Below, piece by piece: positions 44,689 through 53,588 of a DNA stretch of 64,000 bases. The stretch's first letter is position 1. Each line of letters begins with the position of its first letter. Made by a program: the position numbers and the translations under genes. The stretch is from NCBI GenBank assembly GCA_963678205.1, contig OY782760.1, forward strand, positions 1,674,001-1,738,000, given 5' to 3'. The stretch is from G963556115 sp963678205. Its GTDB lineage: Bacteria; Planctomycetota; SZUA-567. The notes under the pieces were generated by a model. It was not told the origin of the DNA and made no database searches. It saw only the letters and a list, made by a program, of their open reading frames with translations.

Positions 44689-44999
44689 TTTGCTCTTCCA
44701 ATCACTATTATTTAGAGAGTAAATTTGTCAATAATGTCCAAGATTAATTACTAAAAAGTTTATTTTAACAATATTGCACATTCTGTAAAGAGGTTTATGA
44801 ATAATAAGTAGGTGATTAGCGCTTTTTGATAATATGACTTATATTTAATAGCAATATATAGCATATTACATTTTAATTATATACATTATATAATGTGGTG
44901 CGTATAAGTGGTTTATATGTGTCTTGACAAAATATGAATCAAGGTTATACTCATTTAAGAAAATTTACTGAATATGAACGTTATACTGGAGGCTCTATT
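44689..44999. other. Divergent intergenic region
   Basis: 311 AT-rich bases between purF and the cyclodeaminase-like gene. It contains the promoter at 44924-44951. No riboswitch-like purine motif was recognised. Confidence 0.5.
44924..44951 (+). promoter_or_regulatory. Promoter for the cyclodeaminase-like gene
   Basis: TTGACA (44924-44929), a 16-base spacer, then TATACT (44946-44951). Transcription would start about 40 bases before the ATG at 45000, which argues against the longer reading frame that begins at 44934. Confidence 0.75.
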
Positions 45000-45623
45000 A
45001 TGTTTATTGAAAAATCTTTACAAGAATATTTAAATGTAGCCGCTTCAGGTAAAGAAGTTCCTGGAGGAGGAAGTGTTAGTGCTGTTATTGCGGCTCTTGG
45101 TACTTCTATGGGGGAAATGGTTGCAAATTTTACCAAGGGTAAGAAGAAATATGCTGAGTTTGAAGAAGAAATAAATTTGATCCTTGTTGAACTTTCAGGT
45201 ATTAGAAATGTTCTTCTGGCATGTGTAGACCGTGATGCTGAGGCGTTTTTGCAGTTTAATAATGTTTATGATATGCCTAAAGATACTGAGCATGATAAAG
45301 AAGAACGCACAAAAGCTATGCAGTCATGTTTGTTTGGGGCTATGCAGCCTCCAATGGATATTATGCGTTTGTCATTAAGAGCGCTAAAACTATTGCCTGT
45401 TCTTGCATCAAAAGGAAATCAGAATCTGATAACCGATGCCGGTGTAGCGGCTATAGGGTTGTTTGCTGGAATGAAAGCAGCAAGATATAATGTGCTTATT
45501 AACTTGAAGTGGCTGAAAGATAAACAAGAGGTTCAGGTAAGAAAAGACGAAGTTGCACAGCTTTTAAGTGAAGCAACTAAAATTGTTGGTGAGATTGAAG
45601 CTAAGATTGAGGACGCTTTATAA
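45000..45623 (+). CDS. Cyclodeaminase/cyclohydrolase family protein (FchA-like)
   Basis: 207 residues. The N-terminus, SLQEYLNVAASGKEVPGGGS followed by VSAVIAALG, is the signature of the formiminotransferase-cyclodeaminase C-terminal family, which includes methenyl-THF cyclohydrolase FchA and formimino-THF cyclodeaminase. It acts on 5,10-methenyl- or formimino-tetrahydrofolate in one-carbon metabolism. All-helical pattern and length fit. The ATG at 45000 is set by GGAGG at 44988-44992 and by the promoter position. The next gene begins 22 bases on. Which folate derivative it uses cannot be decided. Confidence 0.87.
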   Translation: MFIEKSLQEYLNVAASGKEVPGGGSVSAVIAALGTSMGEMVANFTKGKKKYAEFEEEINLILVELSGIRNVLLACVDRDAEAFLQFNNVYDMPKDTEHDKEERTKAMQSCLFGAMQPPMDIMRLSLRALKLLPVLASKGNQNLITDAGVAAIGLFAGMKAARYNVLINLKWLKDKQEVQVRKDEVAQLLSEATKIVGEIEAKIEDAL

Positions 45624-45644
45624 GATTTTATGTTAGGAAATATT

Positions 45645-46442
45645 ATGGTAGGATATACCGCTAAAACTGCGGATAAGTATAAGCTTTATATTGAGGCAGT
45701 TCAGTGTGTGGAAGCAGATATTGATTTTGTCTATGCTACTTATAAGAAAATAGTTGGAAAAAAGCCAAAGACGTTAAAAGAAGATTTTTCAGGCTCCTTT
45801 GCTGCGGCTGTTGAGTTTGTATCCCGAAGTAAGAAGAATAAAGCAATTGCAGTTGATCTGGATAAGGACGTATTGGAATGGGGGAAGAAGCATCATCTTC
45901 CTGAAATTGCAGGAAGTGAAGATAGATTGACTGTTCTCAATGAGAATGTATTGAACGTAAATACTCCAAAAGTTGATGTTGTGCTTGCTATGAACTTTTC
46001 GTACTTTTTATTTGTAAAAAGACAAGATTTAAAAGCATATTTTAAAAATGCTTATAAATCACTTAAGAAGGATGGACTTTTTTTCCTGGATGCATACGGC
46101 GGCACAGAGTCTATTGATGTGTGTGAAGAAGAAAAAGAATGTGACGGTTTTACATATATCTGGAATCAGTATGAATTCAATCCTATCACTTCAAGGGCTT
46201 TGAATTATATTCATTTTAAATTTCCTGATGGTACTATGCTTGAAAGAGCTTTCGAATATGAATGGAGACTATGGACTCTTGCAGAGATTCAGGATTTGCT
46301 TTATGAAGTAGGGTTTAAAAATGTAGGTGTTTACTGGGAGGGGTGGGATGAAGATGAGAATGCAGGAGACGGTAATTTTACTTTGACTGAGGATGCTGAA
46401 AATTGCCAGGGTTGGGTTAGTTATGTCGTCGCAGGAAAATAA
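45645..46442 (+). CDS. Class I SAM-dependent methyltransferase
   Basis: 265 residues. Motif I is atypical but readable (TLKEDFSGSFAAAVEFVSRS) followed by the acidic end of strand 2, AIAVDLDKDVLEWGKKH; VDVVLAMNFSYFLF is the motif IV region. AGGAA 5-6 bases before the ATG at 45645 favours this start over 45630. The substrate is not evident. It lies in tandem with the cyclodeaminase-like gene, so it may methylate a metabolite tied to folate metabolism, but that is conjecture. Confidence 0.82.
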   Translation: MVGYTAKTADKYKLYIEAVQCVEADIDFVYATYKKIVGKKPKTLKEDFSGSFAAAVEFVSRSKKNKAIAVDLDKDVLEWGKKHHLPEIAGSEDRLTVLNENVLNVNTPKVDVVLAMNFSYFLFVKRQDLKAYFKNAYKSLKKDGLFFLDAYGGTESIDVCEEEKECDGFTYIWNQYEFNPITSRALNYIHFKFPDGTMLERAFEYEWRLWTLAEIQDLLYEVGFKNVGVYWEGWDEDENAGDGNFTLTEDAENCQGWVSYVVAGK

Positions 46443-46751
46443 TTTTTATTACTCAATGTTTAGGGCTAATTATGTGCTGCTCTTGCACTGAAGTTTAAAA
46501 ATCATATAATAAAAATAAGTTTAAGATAAAAGTGCAAGAACGTATGGCGTTCTTGCACTATAACTATTATGAATTCAAATAGTTATAGATTAACCACCTC
46601 TTTAGCAATAGCTTGGAAGTAGGTGCTTTTTAAACCACTTTTTAGTGTCTTTTGCGGTTTTTGGTATTTTTTTTTAAATTTAAACTTGGTATTTTGAAAT
46701 TTTTTTAACTATTTTAATATAGTCTTTTATAGTAACCCTTTGTGGAGATAT
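46443..46751. other. Intergenic region with tandem perfect hairpins
   Basis: 309 bases upstream of the alpha-CTD/TPR gene. It carries two abutting perfect hairpins (46531-46588), then a CCACCTCTTT stretch resembling an anti-Shine-Dalgarno sequence (46594-46603), and T-rich DNA. No gene is seen. Confidence 0.5.
46531..46588. repeat. Two overlapping perfect inverted repeats
   Basis: AGTGCAAGAACG (46531-46542) pairs with CGTTCTTGCACT (46548-46559). CTATAACTATT (46558-46568) pairs with AATAGTTATAG (46578-46588). Both stems are perfect and share two bases, so full formation of both is mutually exclusive at the junction. Neither is followed by a T-run. It may be a structured RNA element, a protein-binding dyad, or the end signal of the methyltransferase transcript. 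Confidence 0.65.
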
Positions 46752-48083
46752 ATGAATATGAGCGCAACTAACGCTAACGAAATTAATATCAAAGGTATTT
46801 TGCTGGCTGAACAGTTGGATATGGACTTTATCAGAGATTTGGGGCACCAGGTCAGACAATACTTGAGTGTAAAAGATGAAGCAACTGCTCTTCTTGAAGA
46901 GGTAAAGGCAACAAATTTACCTAACCGTGATACGCGAGTTGCTGCTTTATATTGGGTATTAGGAAATAATGAGATGGCTGAAAGCTATGCTCAGAAAGAT
47001 TCAAAAAGCCATGTTGCTCTGCTTATTCAAGGTGAGATTGCCGAAAGTGAAGGAGATCTTGCTGGAGCTCTTAATATATATGATAAAGCGATAGCTATGG
47101 CTGGCACAGAGAGCGCATGTGCCCTTAGTAAATTGAGTGTAAAAGTAAAGCTTGGTAAGTATGAAGAGGTAATGGCTGATATTGAGAAACTTGAACGCGA
47201 ATTTGGTGATAAGGCGGATCTTTTCTATAATAAAGGGCGTTGTTATGAGGTTTTTGGCGAATACGAAAAGGCTCTTGAAGCATATGACAGTGCTCTTGAG
47301 TTGGATGACGAACACTGTGAAGCGCTGTTTTACGCTGCCAAGTTATTAGACCTTCGTGGAGATGATCTGGGAGCTATTGAGTACTATAAGAGAATTGGCC
47401 CTGGTTCTGAAAATGCTTTTTCTAATGCATTCTTAAACCTAGCTTCACTTTATGAAGATAATCATAACTTTGAAGAAGCTATTCACTGTTGTGAGATGAT
47501 TCTCGCTAACGATCCAAGGAATAAGAGAGCTAAAATGATTCTTGAATCCGCAGAAGCTTCTATAAGTATGTATTACTCACCTGAAGAGACTAAGCAGTCT
47601 GAAAAGCTTGAGGCTATTCTGCGTGTTCCAGTTACTGATTTTGAGTTGTCAGTTCGTAGTAGAAACTGCTTAGCTAAGATGAATATTCGTTCTCTTGGGG
47701 ATCTGGTTAAGAGAACTGAAAGTGAAATGTTGGCATATAAAAACTTCGGTGAAACTAGTTTACGTGAAATAAGAGATATGCTTGTTGCCAAAAATCTTCG
47801 TCTAGGTATGATGCGTGAAGATGCTGCAACTCGTGCTGCATTTAATCGTTCTTCTAGTAAACAGAAGGAAGAAATCCTCAGTAAGCCTATTGATGATCTT
47901 GAATTATCTGTACGTAGTCGTAAATGTATGGATCGCATGGGTATTAAGAGCATTGGTGAACTTTGTGAGAAGTCTGAGAATGAGCTTGCTTCAGCAAAGA
48001 ACTTTGGACGTGTTTCTCTAAATGAAATCAAAAAACGTTTGCAGGAAGCAAATTTATCATTGAGACAAGATGATAAAATATAA
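46752..48083 (+). CDS. TPR protein with two RNA polymerase alpha-CTD-like domains
   Basis: 443 residues. The first 280 or so are helical TPR units (clearest: LFYNKGRCYEVFGEYEKALE then AYDSALELDDEHCEALFYAA). Two copies of an alpha-CTD/HhH-type domain follow, at about residues 285-353 and 374-437. Each has the alpha-CTD phrase: ELSVRSRNCLAKMNIRSLGD with YKNFGETSLREI, and ELSVRSRKCMDRMGIKSIGE with AKNFGRVSLNEI. In RNA polymerase this domain contacts UP-element DNA and activators. The protein is not RpoA, since it lacks the assembly domain. It could tether a TPR scaffold to promoter DNA or transcription factors. Alternative ATG at 46758. Confidence 0.87.
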   Translation: MNMSATNANEINIKGILLAEQLDMDFIRDLGHQVRQYLSVKDEATALLEEVKATNLPNRDTRVAALYWVLGNNEMAESYAQKDSKSHVALLIQGEIAESEGDLAGALNIYDKAIAMAGTESACALSKLSVKVKLGKYEEVMADIEKLEREFGDKADLFYNKGRCYEVFGEYEKALEAYDSALELDDEHCEALFYAAKLLDLRGDDLGAIEYYKRIGPGSENAFSNAFLNLASLYEDNHNFEEAIHCCEMILANDPRNKRAKMILESAEASISMYYSPEETKQSEKLEAILRVPVTDFELSVRSRNCLAKMNIRSLGDLVKRTESEMLAYKNFGETSLREIRDMLVAKNLRLGMMREDAATRAAFNRSSSKQKEEILSKPIDDLELSVRSRKCMDRMGIKSIGELCEKSENELASAKNFGRVSLNEIKKRLQEANLSLRQDDKI

Positions 48084-48110
48084 ATATATTTCCTGTATAG
48101 TATAAAATTT

Positions 48111-48138
48111 TGACGAGCTTCTGTATAGAAGCTCGTCA
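48111..48138 (+). terminator. Terminator of the alpha-CTD/TPR gene
   Basis: TGACGAGCTTCT (48111-48122) and AGAAGCTCGTCA (48127-48138) form a perfect 12-bp stem with a GTAT loop, followed by TTTTTTATTT. Confidence 0.92.
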
Positions 48139-48231
48139 TTTTTTATTTACAAGTGTATTATGTCTTGTATATTTGCAGCTTTGCCTTAAAATTAATGAAA
48201 TATTTTGAATTATTATATGGAGTAGTTGTTG

Positions 48232-51150
48232 ATGGCAAAAAGACTGAAAAAAGCCAATTTGAATACAGTACTAGGTGCTGGTAATAAAAAACAAGGTATG
48301 CTGTTTGAAGATGCTTTTACAGATCTTCAGCAGGAAGTACTTACCGCTGCTGATGGAACAAGAACTGTAAACGGGATTGCTGTATTTCTAGCAAAGCCTA
48401 AAGAGAAGATCCTACAAATTACCAGAAGGTTTTTGCATGATGGGTATTTGAAAGTGCTTGAACCTGAAACTGTACTTAATAATTGCAAAGAGGTTATTGC
48501 TCAAGGCAGGCTTGAAGATGGTATAGGGCTATACCTCTTTGTTCTTGATTGTCAACCTGATAATTATAGCGCGATGTCAGAGTTAGCTGAGCTTTATACA
48601 AGAGCGGCTTATGCGCGTGAAGCGGCAGAATTGTACTCTGCTTTGGCGGATCAATACATTGATCAGTCGCGTCTTGGTGAGGCTCTTGTTGCTTTTCGTA
48701 AAGCTTCTGGACTTCAAGCAGGTAATTTTAATATTCAGGATGGCTTAGCAAAGCTTTGTGTTAGTACAGGTAGAGTAGAGGAAGCTGCAAGAGTCTGGAG
48801 GGCTTATGCAATGAGACTTGCTAGAGCTGGAGAATTTAAAGATGCTCTGAATATTATAGATAATGCTGTCTCTTTAGTTGGTGGAAATGACACTCTTCTC
48901 TATGCTGAAGCAGAAATTCTTGCACTTATGGAAGGTAAAAGCCGAGAAGAAAAAATAATGAACTTTGAAAGTAGTAATGATCTTGAAGTGATACAAAAAG
49001 ACTTAACTAATGAAGGTTCAGTTGTGCAAGATGAAACTATTCTAACCGTTGGTGTTTCTGATAACAGAGTTATTAATTCTAATGTAGAAGAGTTCAATGC
49101 TATTGAAAATATCGATAGTAATGAAGTTTACTCTGAAAATAGTGAGTGTTTTGCAAGTGAGAGCGAGAGGAGTTATTCTGAGATTCGAGTTAGAGAGTAC
49201 GATAGATCTGAAAGTGATGTTGTAAAGTCAGCAAGAGGTGGGAGGTGGATCTTATTGGCGTTACTGATTCTTGTTTTTGCTTTATTTATTCTTGCAGGGA
49301 TTAATTACTCATATCGAGCTAAAATGTATTCGGCAGTACTGGAGTCAGCCGGTATTGGTTCATTGGTTCAGCAGGCTGAACTCTTAGAAAAGATAGAAAT
49401 AAGTGAGGCTGCTTTGAAGGTGTTGGATGAAAATATGCCTCCTTTTGCGTTTATGCAGAGTAGTGAATATAAGAATCAGAGAGCAAGGATTGAGCAGCTT
49501 GTTCGTGATATGAATAGTGAGCTGATGAGTAATAATGTAGTTTTTGAAAAATTGGTGGGAGAATGGGAGATACACCATAATGAAGTACTGGCCAATAAGA
49601 TTTTTCAGCTTAGAAAAAGTGAATCAATAAGTAAGGAAAAGCAGGTGCAAGCTGATGAAATATATAAAAATTGGGTGAAAGAGAAAGAGCAGAAATCCAG
49701 AGAGCTTAAAGATTATATTGAAGTGCTTGCCGACAAAACTCTTGATTCAAAATTGAGATTTTCTGCTTATCAAAATTTGTTATTGAACTTTCCATATGTT
49801 TTTGAGAAGGCATATCCCAAAGGTGTAAAAGGTTTAAGTGTACCTAGTCGGATAAATGCTGAAATTGCAGATACTGGCATTGCTGTAGACCTAACTTTGA
49901 CAGGTGCTGAAAAACGTGAGGATGGTTATTGGGAAATACCAGTTGATTCTAGTTCAAATGTATTTATTGAGCATCACGGATATAGGCTTGGTGATGAATT
50001 GAATTATGAAAAAACAAAAATGCCATACCCTTTGACTTTCGATCAGTTATTTGTACTTAAAAAAGTACCAGTTTTAGATTATAAACTAGACATGGGCTTT
50101 TCACCTGAGTTAGGAGCTGTACTGGGTAAAACAGGGAAAATATTATTTACTAATCGCGAAGAGTATTTGATATCTGATACATTAAAGGCGGGAAGCGTAA
50201 GCAAAGGAAGCTATACTAAAGGTTTTGAAGAAAATGTAAATAAGAGCGTTGGACTTAATGTGTTCAGCCTTGGACGCTGGGTTGGAGTCTTGAGTGACGG
50301 TGTTGTATATACTGGTAATTTAGAGAGCCTATCTTCTGGTATTAACAATATTCGTAACGCTAATCTAGGTGACGTTTATTTTGCTGATATGGTTGACTTG
50401 GAACTTGGAAGTTATGATGGGGTTGGGGTGCTGGTTACCAGTTTTTTCGCTACAGAAAAAGATAAGAGAGACCCAGTTCAAATTCTTGGGGTGGAGAATG
50501 GTAAAAAGATTTGGGGCAATACTGCTTTTGTAAAAAGTTTATATAAAACAATAACATCGCCGATTGTCTATGCTGAAAAGGTTTCGTGGTATTATTTGTT
50601 TGCCAGCTCTACAGGTAAAATTTTACTTGTTATGGAGAATGGAGATATATTTAAGGAATTCGATATAAAGTTGAAAAATGGGGCTGAATTACATAAAGAT
50701 TCAGTCAAAATATTTAAACCGGGTTCTGATTATGTTCTTTTTGCTGATGACAAAGTGTATAGGCTTGACTTAAATTCGGAACCGAATCTGATACCATTAT
50801 GGACAGTAAATGATGAAGGAAAGAAGGTTCTGCCATCAGCTTCTGGTGTGCTTGAATATGGCGGCGGGGTTTTGTCCGTATATAGTTTGAGCAATGGTGT
50901 AAAACAGTTTGATTATAATTATTCTGGAAAGATTATGCTCCAGCCGGTAGTTGTTGATGGTGTTATTTACGTCGTTGTTGGAGATGTTGATTGGTCTAAT
51001 GCGGAGTTGGTGGCGCTTGATACTAATAAAAAATCTAAGCCAATACTATGGAAATATTCTTTAAATACAGAAATTAAACTGGTATTTGGTAGTGAAGATA
51101 AGGTATATCTTTTGACTGAGGGCGGTAGAGTTTTAGGGTTTGGAAATTAG
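48232..51150 (+). CDS. Large TPR / transmembrane / propeller-like protein
   Basis: 972 residues. ATG at 48232 follows GGAG by 9 bases. Residues 1-80 look like a PatA-type winged-helix module (QQEVLTAADGTRTVNGIAVF); 85-240 are TPR units (MSELAELYTRAAYAREAAEL, YSALADQYIDQSRLGEALVA). An acidic Ser/Glu-rich linker (about 245-335) precedes one membrane helix (WILLALLILVFALFILAG, about 338-360). The outer part (about 360-972) begins with a coiled coil and continues in beta-rich repeats suggestive of a propeller (YVLFADDKVYRLDLN, DGVIYVVVGDVDWSNAELVA). It is probably an envelope-spanning sensor or assembly factor; function unknown. Confidence 0.8.
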   Translation: MAKRLKKANLNTVLGAGNKKQGMLFEDAFTDLQQEVLTAADGTRTVNGIAVFLAKPKEKILQITRRFLHDGYLKVLEPETVLNNCKEVIAQGRLEDGIGLYLFVLDCQPDNYSAMSELAELYTRAAYAREAAELYSALADQYIDQSRLGEALVAFRKASGLQAGNFNIQDGLAKLCVSTGRVEEAARVWRAYAMRLARAGEFKDALNIIDNAVSLVGGNDTLLYAEAEILALMEGKSREEKIMNFESSNDLEVIQKDLTNEGSVVQDETILTVGVSDNRVINSNVEEFNAIENIDSNEVYSENSECFASESERSYSEIRVREYDRSESDVVKSARGGRWILLALLILVFALFILAGINYSYRAKMYSAVLESAGIGSLVQQAELLEKIEISEAALKVLDENMPPFAFMQSSEYKNQRARIEQLVRDMNSELMSNNVVFEKLVGEWEIHHNEVLANKIFQLRKSESISKEKQVQADEIYKNWVKEKEQKSRELKDYIEVLADKTLDSKLRFSAYQNLLLNFPYVFEKAYPKGVKGLSVPSRINAEIADTGIAVDLTLTGAEKREDGYWEIPVDSSSNVFIEHHGYRLGDELNYEKTKMPYPLTFDQLFVLKKVPVLDYKLDMGFSPELGAVLGKTGKILFTNREEYLISDTLKAGSVSKGSYTKGFEENVNKSVGLNVFSLGRWVGVLSDGVVYTGNLESLSSGINNIRNANLGDVYFADMVDLELGSYDGVGVLVTSFFATEKDKRDPVQILGVENGKKIWGNTAFVKSLYKTITSPIVYAEKVSWYYLFASSTGKILLVMENGDIFKEFDIKLKNGAELHKDSVKIFKPGSDYVLFADDKVYRLDLNSEPNLIPLWTVNDEGKKVLPSASGVLEYGGGVLSVYSLSNGVKQFDYNYSGKIMLQPVVVDGVIYVVVGDVDWSNAELVALDTNKKSKPILWKYSLNTEIKLVFGSEDKVYLLTEGGRVLGFGN

Positions 51151-51170
51151 TAGTTAGGTAAATGTGAAAT

Positions 51171-52424
51171 ATGCGAAAAGGTTTTACTGCTGCATTCAGG
51201 CAGGATGGTGGAAGTTCTGAGGTAGGTAGAAGCGGGAAGGCTATTACTGTCTCTCAACTTACTAGAAGAATTAAAACTTTACTTGAAGGAGAATTTGCTT
51301 CTGTGGTGGTTGAGGGCGAAATTGGGGCGATTTCGGCACCTCCATCTGGACATTTATACTTAACATTGAAGGATAATAAGAGCCTTATAGATGTTGTCGT
51401 CTGGAGGAGTACGGTAAGCAAACTGTCCAGTATCCCTTGTGAAGGTGATAAGGTTGAAATAAAAGGAAGTGTTACTCTTTATGAACCTCGTGGGAGATAT
51501 CAACTGGTGGCAAGCAGGATTACTCCTGCAGGTGAAGGTGAGCTGAGAGCTGAATTTGAAGTAATGGTTGAGCGCCTACGTAAAGAGGGATTTTTCAATC
51601 CTGAGCATAAGAAAGATCTCCCAAAGACGCCGCGAGTCGTTGGTATTGTTACTAGTGCCAGCGGAGCTGCCGTTCGTGATATAATAAAGGTAGCAAAAAA
51701 GCGAATGCCTTCAGTAGAGCTGGTAGTGAGTTCTTGTACTGTTCAAGGAGAGCAAGCTCCTACGGAAATCGTAAGTGCATTGTCAAAGCTTGAGAGGTGG
51801 GGGCTGTGTGATATTATTATTATTGGGCGAGGAGGAGGCTCACTTGAGGATCTTGCTCCATTTAATAATGAGATTGTTGTGAGAGAAGTATTTGATTGTA
51901 AAACACCAATAATCAGTGCTGTAGGGCATGAGGTTGATATTTCGATATGTGATCTTGTTGCTGATATAAGAGCTGCGACTCCTTCAGAAGCTGCAGAAAT
52001 AGCTGTGCCTGAAATTATTGAGAATAAGAAGAAGGTTGATTTTTTATTGATGAGGTTGAATAATGCTCTTATGAGTAGTTTTGAAATGGCTAAGAGTAGA
52101 GTTGGTTTTCTGGTTCGAAGGCATGGCTGGGATGTGCCTGAGGGTTTGTTGGCGCAGAATAGGCAGCGTATTGATTATCTTCAGGAAAAAGTTTGTAGTG
52201 TCTGGGAAAAGATTTTTATTCGTAATAATAATAAGCTGTCCTTGATAGCGGCTAGGCTGGATGGGCTGAGCCCTTTAAAAATTTTAGAACGTGGCTACAG
52301 TGTTACTCGTACAGAGGATGGTGAAGTTGTAAAAACTGGTGAGCAGCTTAAAATTGGTGATAAATTGAAAACGAATCTTGCTGACGGGATTGTGTTCTCT
52401 GAAGTTATTGAAATAGAGGAGTAG
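51171..52424 (+). CDS. xseA: Exodeoxyribonuclease VII large subunit
   Basis: 417 residues. The N-terminal OB-fold (VVVEGEIGAISAPPSGHLYL, LTLKDNKSLIDVVVWR) binds single-stranded DNA; the catalytic region carries VVGIVTSASGAAVRDII and the GRGGGSLEDLAPFN motif. With XseB it degrades single-stranded DNA to oligonucleotides. A helical C-terminal domain and the terminal ERGYSVTRTEDGEVV are typical. It begins 21 bases after the preceding stop, and xseB follows after 3 bases. Confidence 0.95.
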   Translation: MRKGFTAAFRQDGGSSEVGRSGKAITVSQLTRRIKTLLEGEFASVVVEGEIGAISAPPSGHLYLTLKDNKSLIDVVVWRSTVSKLSSIPCEGDKVEIKGSVTLYEPRGRYQLVASRITPAGEGELRAEFEVMVERLRKEGFFNPEHKKDLPKTPRVVGIVTSASGAAVRDIIKVAKKRMPSVELVVSSCTVQGEQAPTEIVSALSKLERWGLCDIIIIGRGGGSLEDLAPFNNEIVVREVFDCKTPIISAVGHEVDISICDLVADIRAATPSEAAEIAVPEIIENKKKVDFLLMRLNNALMSSFEMAKSRVGFLVRRHGWDVPEGLLAQNRQRIDYLQEKVCSVWEKIFIRNNNKLSLIAARLDGLSPLKILERGYSVTRTEDGEVVKTGEQLKIGDKLKTNLADGIVFSEVIEIEE

Positions 52425-52427
52425 GTT

Positions 52428-52667
52428 GTGACAAAAAAGAAAGAAAAGTCTTTTGAGGAAATACTTGCACAGACTGAGGATATTATAGATAATTTAGAAA
52501 GTCCTGACATTGGGCTTGAAGAAGCACTTAAATTATATGAAGAAGGGGTCGGGGGACTTCGAAAGTGTGTAACAATGGTAAAAGGTGCTGAAGAAAAAGT
52601 AAAGATCTTGCTAGAAAATTCAAAAGATGTTTTTGAACTAGCTGATTTTGAGGCCGAAGATGAGTAG
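52428..52667 (+). CDS. xseB: Exodeoxyribonuclease VII small subunit
   Basis: 79 residues with the XseB signature FEEILAQTEDIIDNLESPDI followed by GLEEALKLYEEGVGGLRKC. Several copies wrap each XseA subunit. The start is GTG at 52428, 3 bases after the xseA stop, with GAGG just upstream inside the end of xseA. Length and position are as expected. Confidence 0.94.
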   Translation: MTKKKEKSFEEILAQTEDIIDNLESPDIGLEEALKLYEEGVGGLRKCVTMVKGAEEKVKILLENSKDVFELADFEAEDE

Positions 52668-52711
52668 TTGTATTGCCTTAATGATCTATAATACTAATTG
52701 GAGGGGAAAGT

Positions 52712-53587
52712 TTGGAAAGACTAGAAAAGTTTGTTGAAGAGAAAGTTCCTGAGATTAATCTAGCTTTAGAGAATGCACTGCCCAAAGTTGATGTTATACC
52801 TTATGTTCTTCATGAAGCGATGAGGTATAGTGTGCTTGGTAGCGGTAAAAGGTTTAGAGCGTTGATGGTTATTATGTGTAGCGGGTTTGGTGATAGTGAT
52901 GAAAGTCTGATGCCTGCTGCTGTTGCCTTAGAGCTAATTCATGCTTATAGTCTAGTTCATGATGATCTCCCAGCAATGGATGATGATGAGTTGAGAAGGG
53001 GTAAATTGACAACTCATAAAGCTTATGATGAGGCAACTGCGATACTTGTTGGGGATGCTCTGCTTACGCTTTCTTTTGAAGTAATATCTACTGCATACCG
53101 TCCTCAAAAGGTCTTGAAATGTACTAAAACTCTTGCGAGAGCGGCAGGTCACATTGGGATGATAGGTGGGCAAATTTTGGATTTGGAGGCAGAAAACAAA
53201 AATATCACCCCAGAAGAACTTGAAGATATTCACAGAAGAAAGACAGGGGCCATTATTTCTGCTTCTTGTCAAATAGGTGCTATTGTTGCCGGTGCTGAGA
53301 ATGATGTGGTTGAAAAACTAGCTGAATATGGCCGGTATCTTGGCTTGGCTTTTCAAATTACCGACGATATACTTGATGTTACGGCAGATGTTAAAGAATT
53401 AGGGAAATCTGTTGGTAAAGATGTGCGAGACGGTAAGGCAACATATGTGTCTGTTTTTGGACTGGACAAAGCTAAAGAGCTTGCAAAGAATGCTATTAAT
53501 TCGGCAAAAAGCTCTCTGAAAGAGTTTGGTGCGGAAGCTTTAATGTTGAGATTATTGGCTGATTATATTGGTGAAAGAAAGAAATAA
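52712..53587 (+). CDS. ispA: Polyprenyl diphosphate synthase (farnesyl/geranylgeranyl type)
   Basis: 291 residues. It condenses dimethylallyl and isopentenyl diphosphate into C15-C20 prenyl diphosphates. The first Asp-rich motif is VHDDLPAMDDDELRRGKLTT and the second FQITDDILDVTAD; GSGKRFRALMV and the KTGAIISASCQIGAI helix agree with IspA. The start is TTG at 52712 with GGAGGGG upstream. xseA-xseB-ispA is a conserved neighbourhood in many bacteria; dxs, often next, is not here. Confidence 0.95.
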   Translation: MERLEKFVEEKVPEINLALENALPKVDVIPYVLHEAMRYSVLGSGKRFRALMVIMCSGFGDSDESLMPAAVALELIHAYSLVHDDLPAMDDDELRRGKLTTHKAYDEATAILVGDALLTLSFEVISTAYRPQKVLKCTKTLARAAGHIGMIGGQILDLEAENKNITPEELEDIHRRKTGAIISASCQIGAIVAGAENDVVEKLAEYGRYLGLAFQITDDILDVTADVKELGKSVGKDVRDGKATYVSVFGLDKAKELAKNAINSAKSSLKEFGAEALMLRLLADYIGERKK

Positions 53588-53588
53588 T

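Noticed and set aside
44934..44999. Longer N-terminus for the cyclodeaminase-like protein
   Set aside because: It would begin within the promoter; GGAGG fits the ATG at 45000, where family similarity starts.
46752..48083. RNA polymerase alpha subunit
   Set aside because: The N-terminal assembly domain is absent and replaced by TPR units; two CTD-like copies are present.
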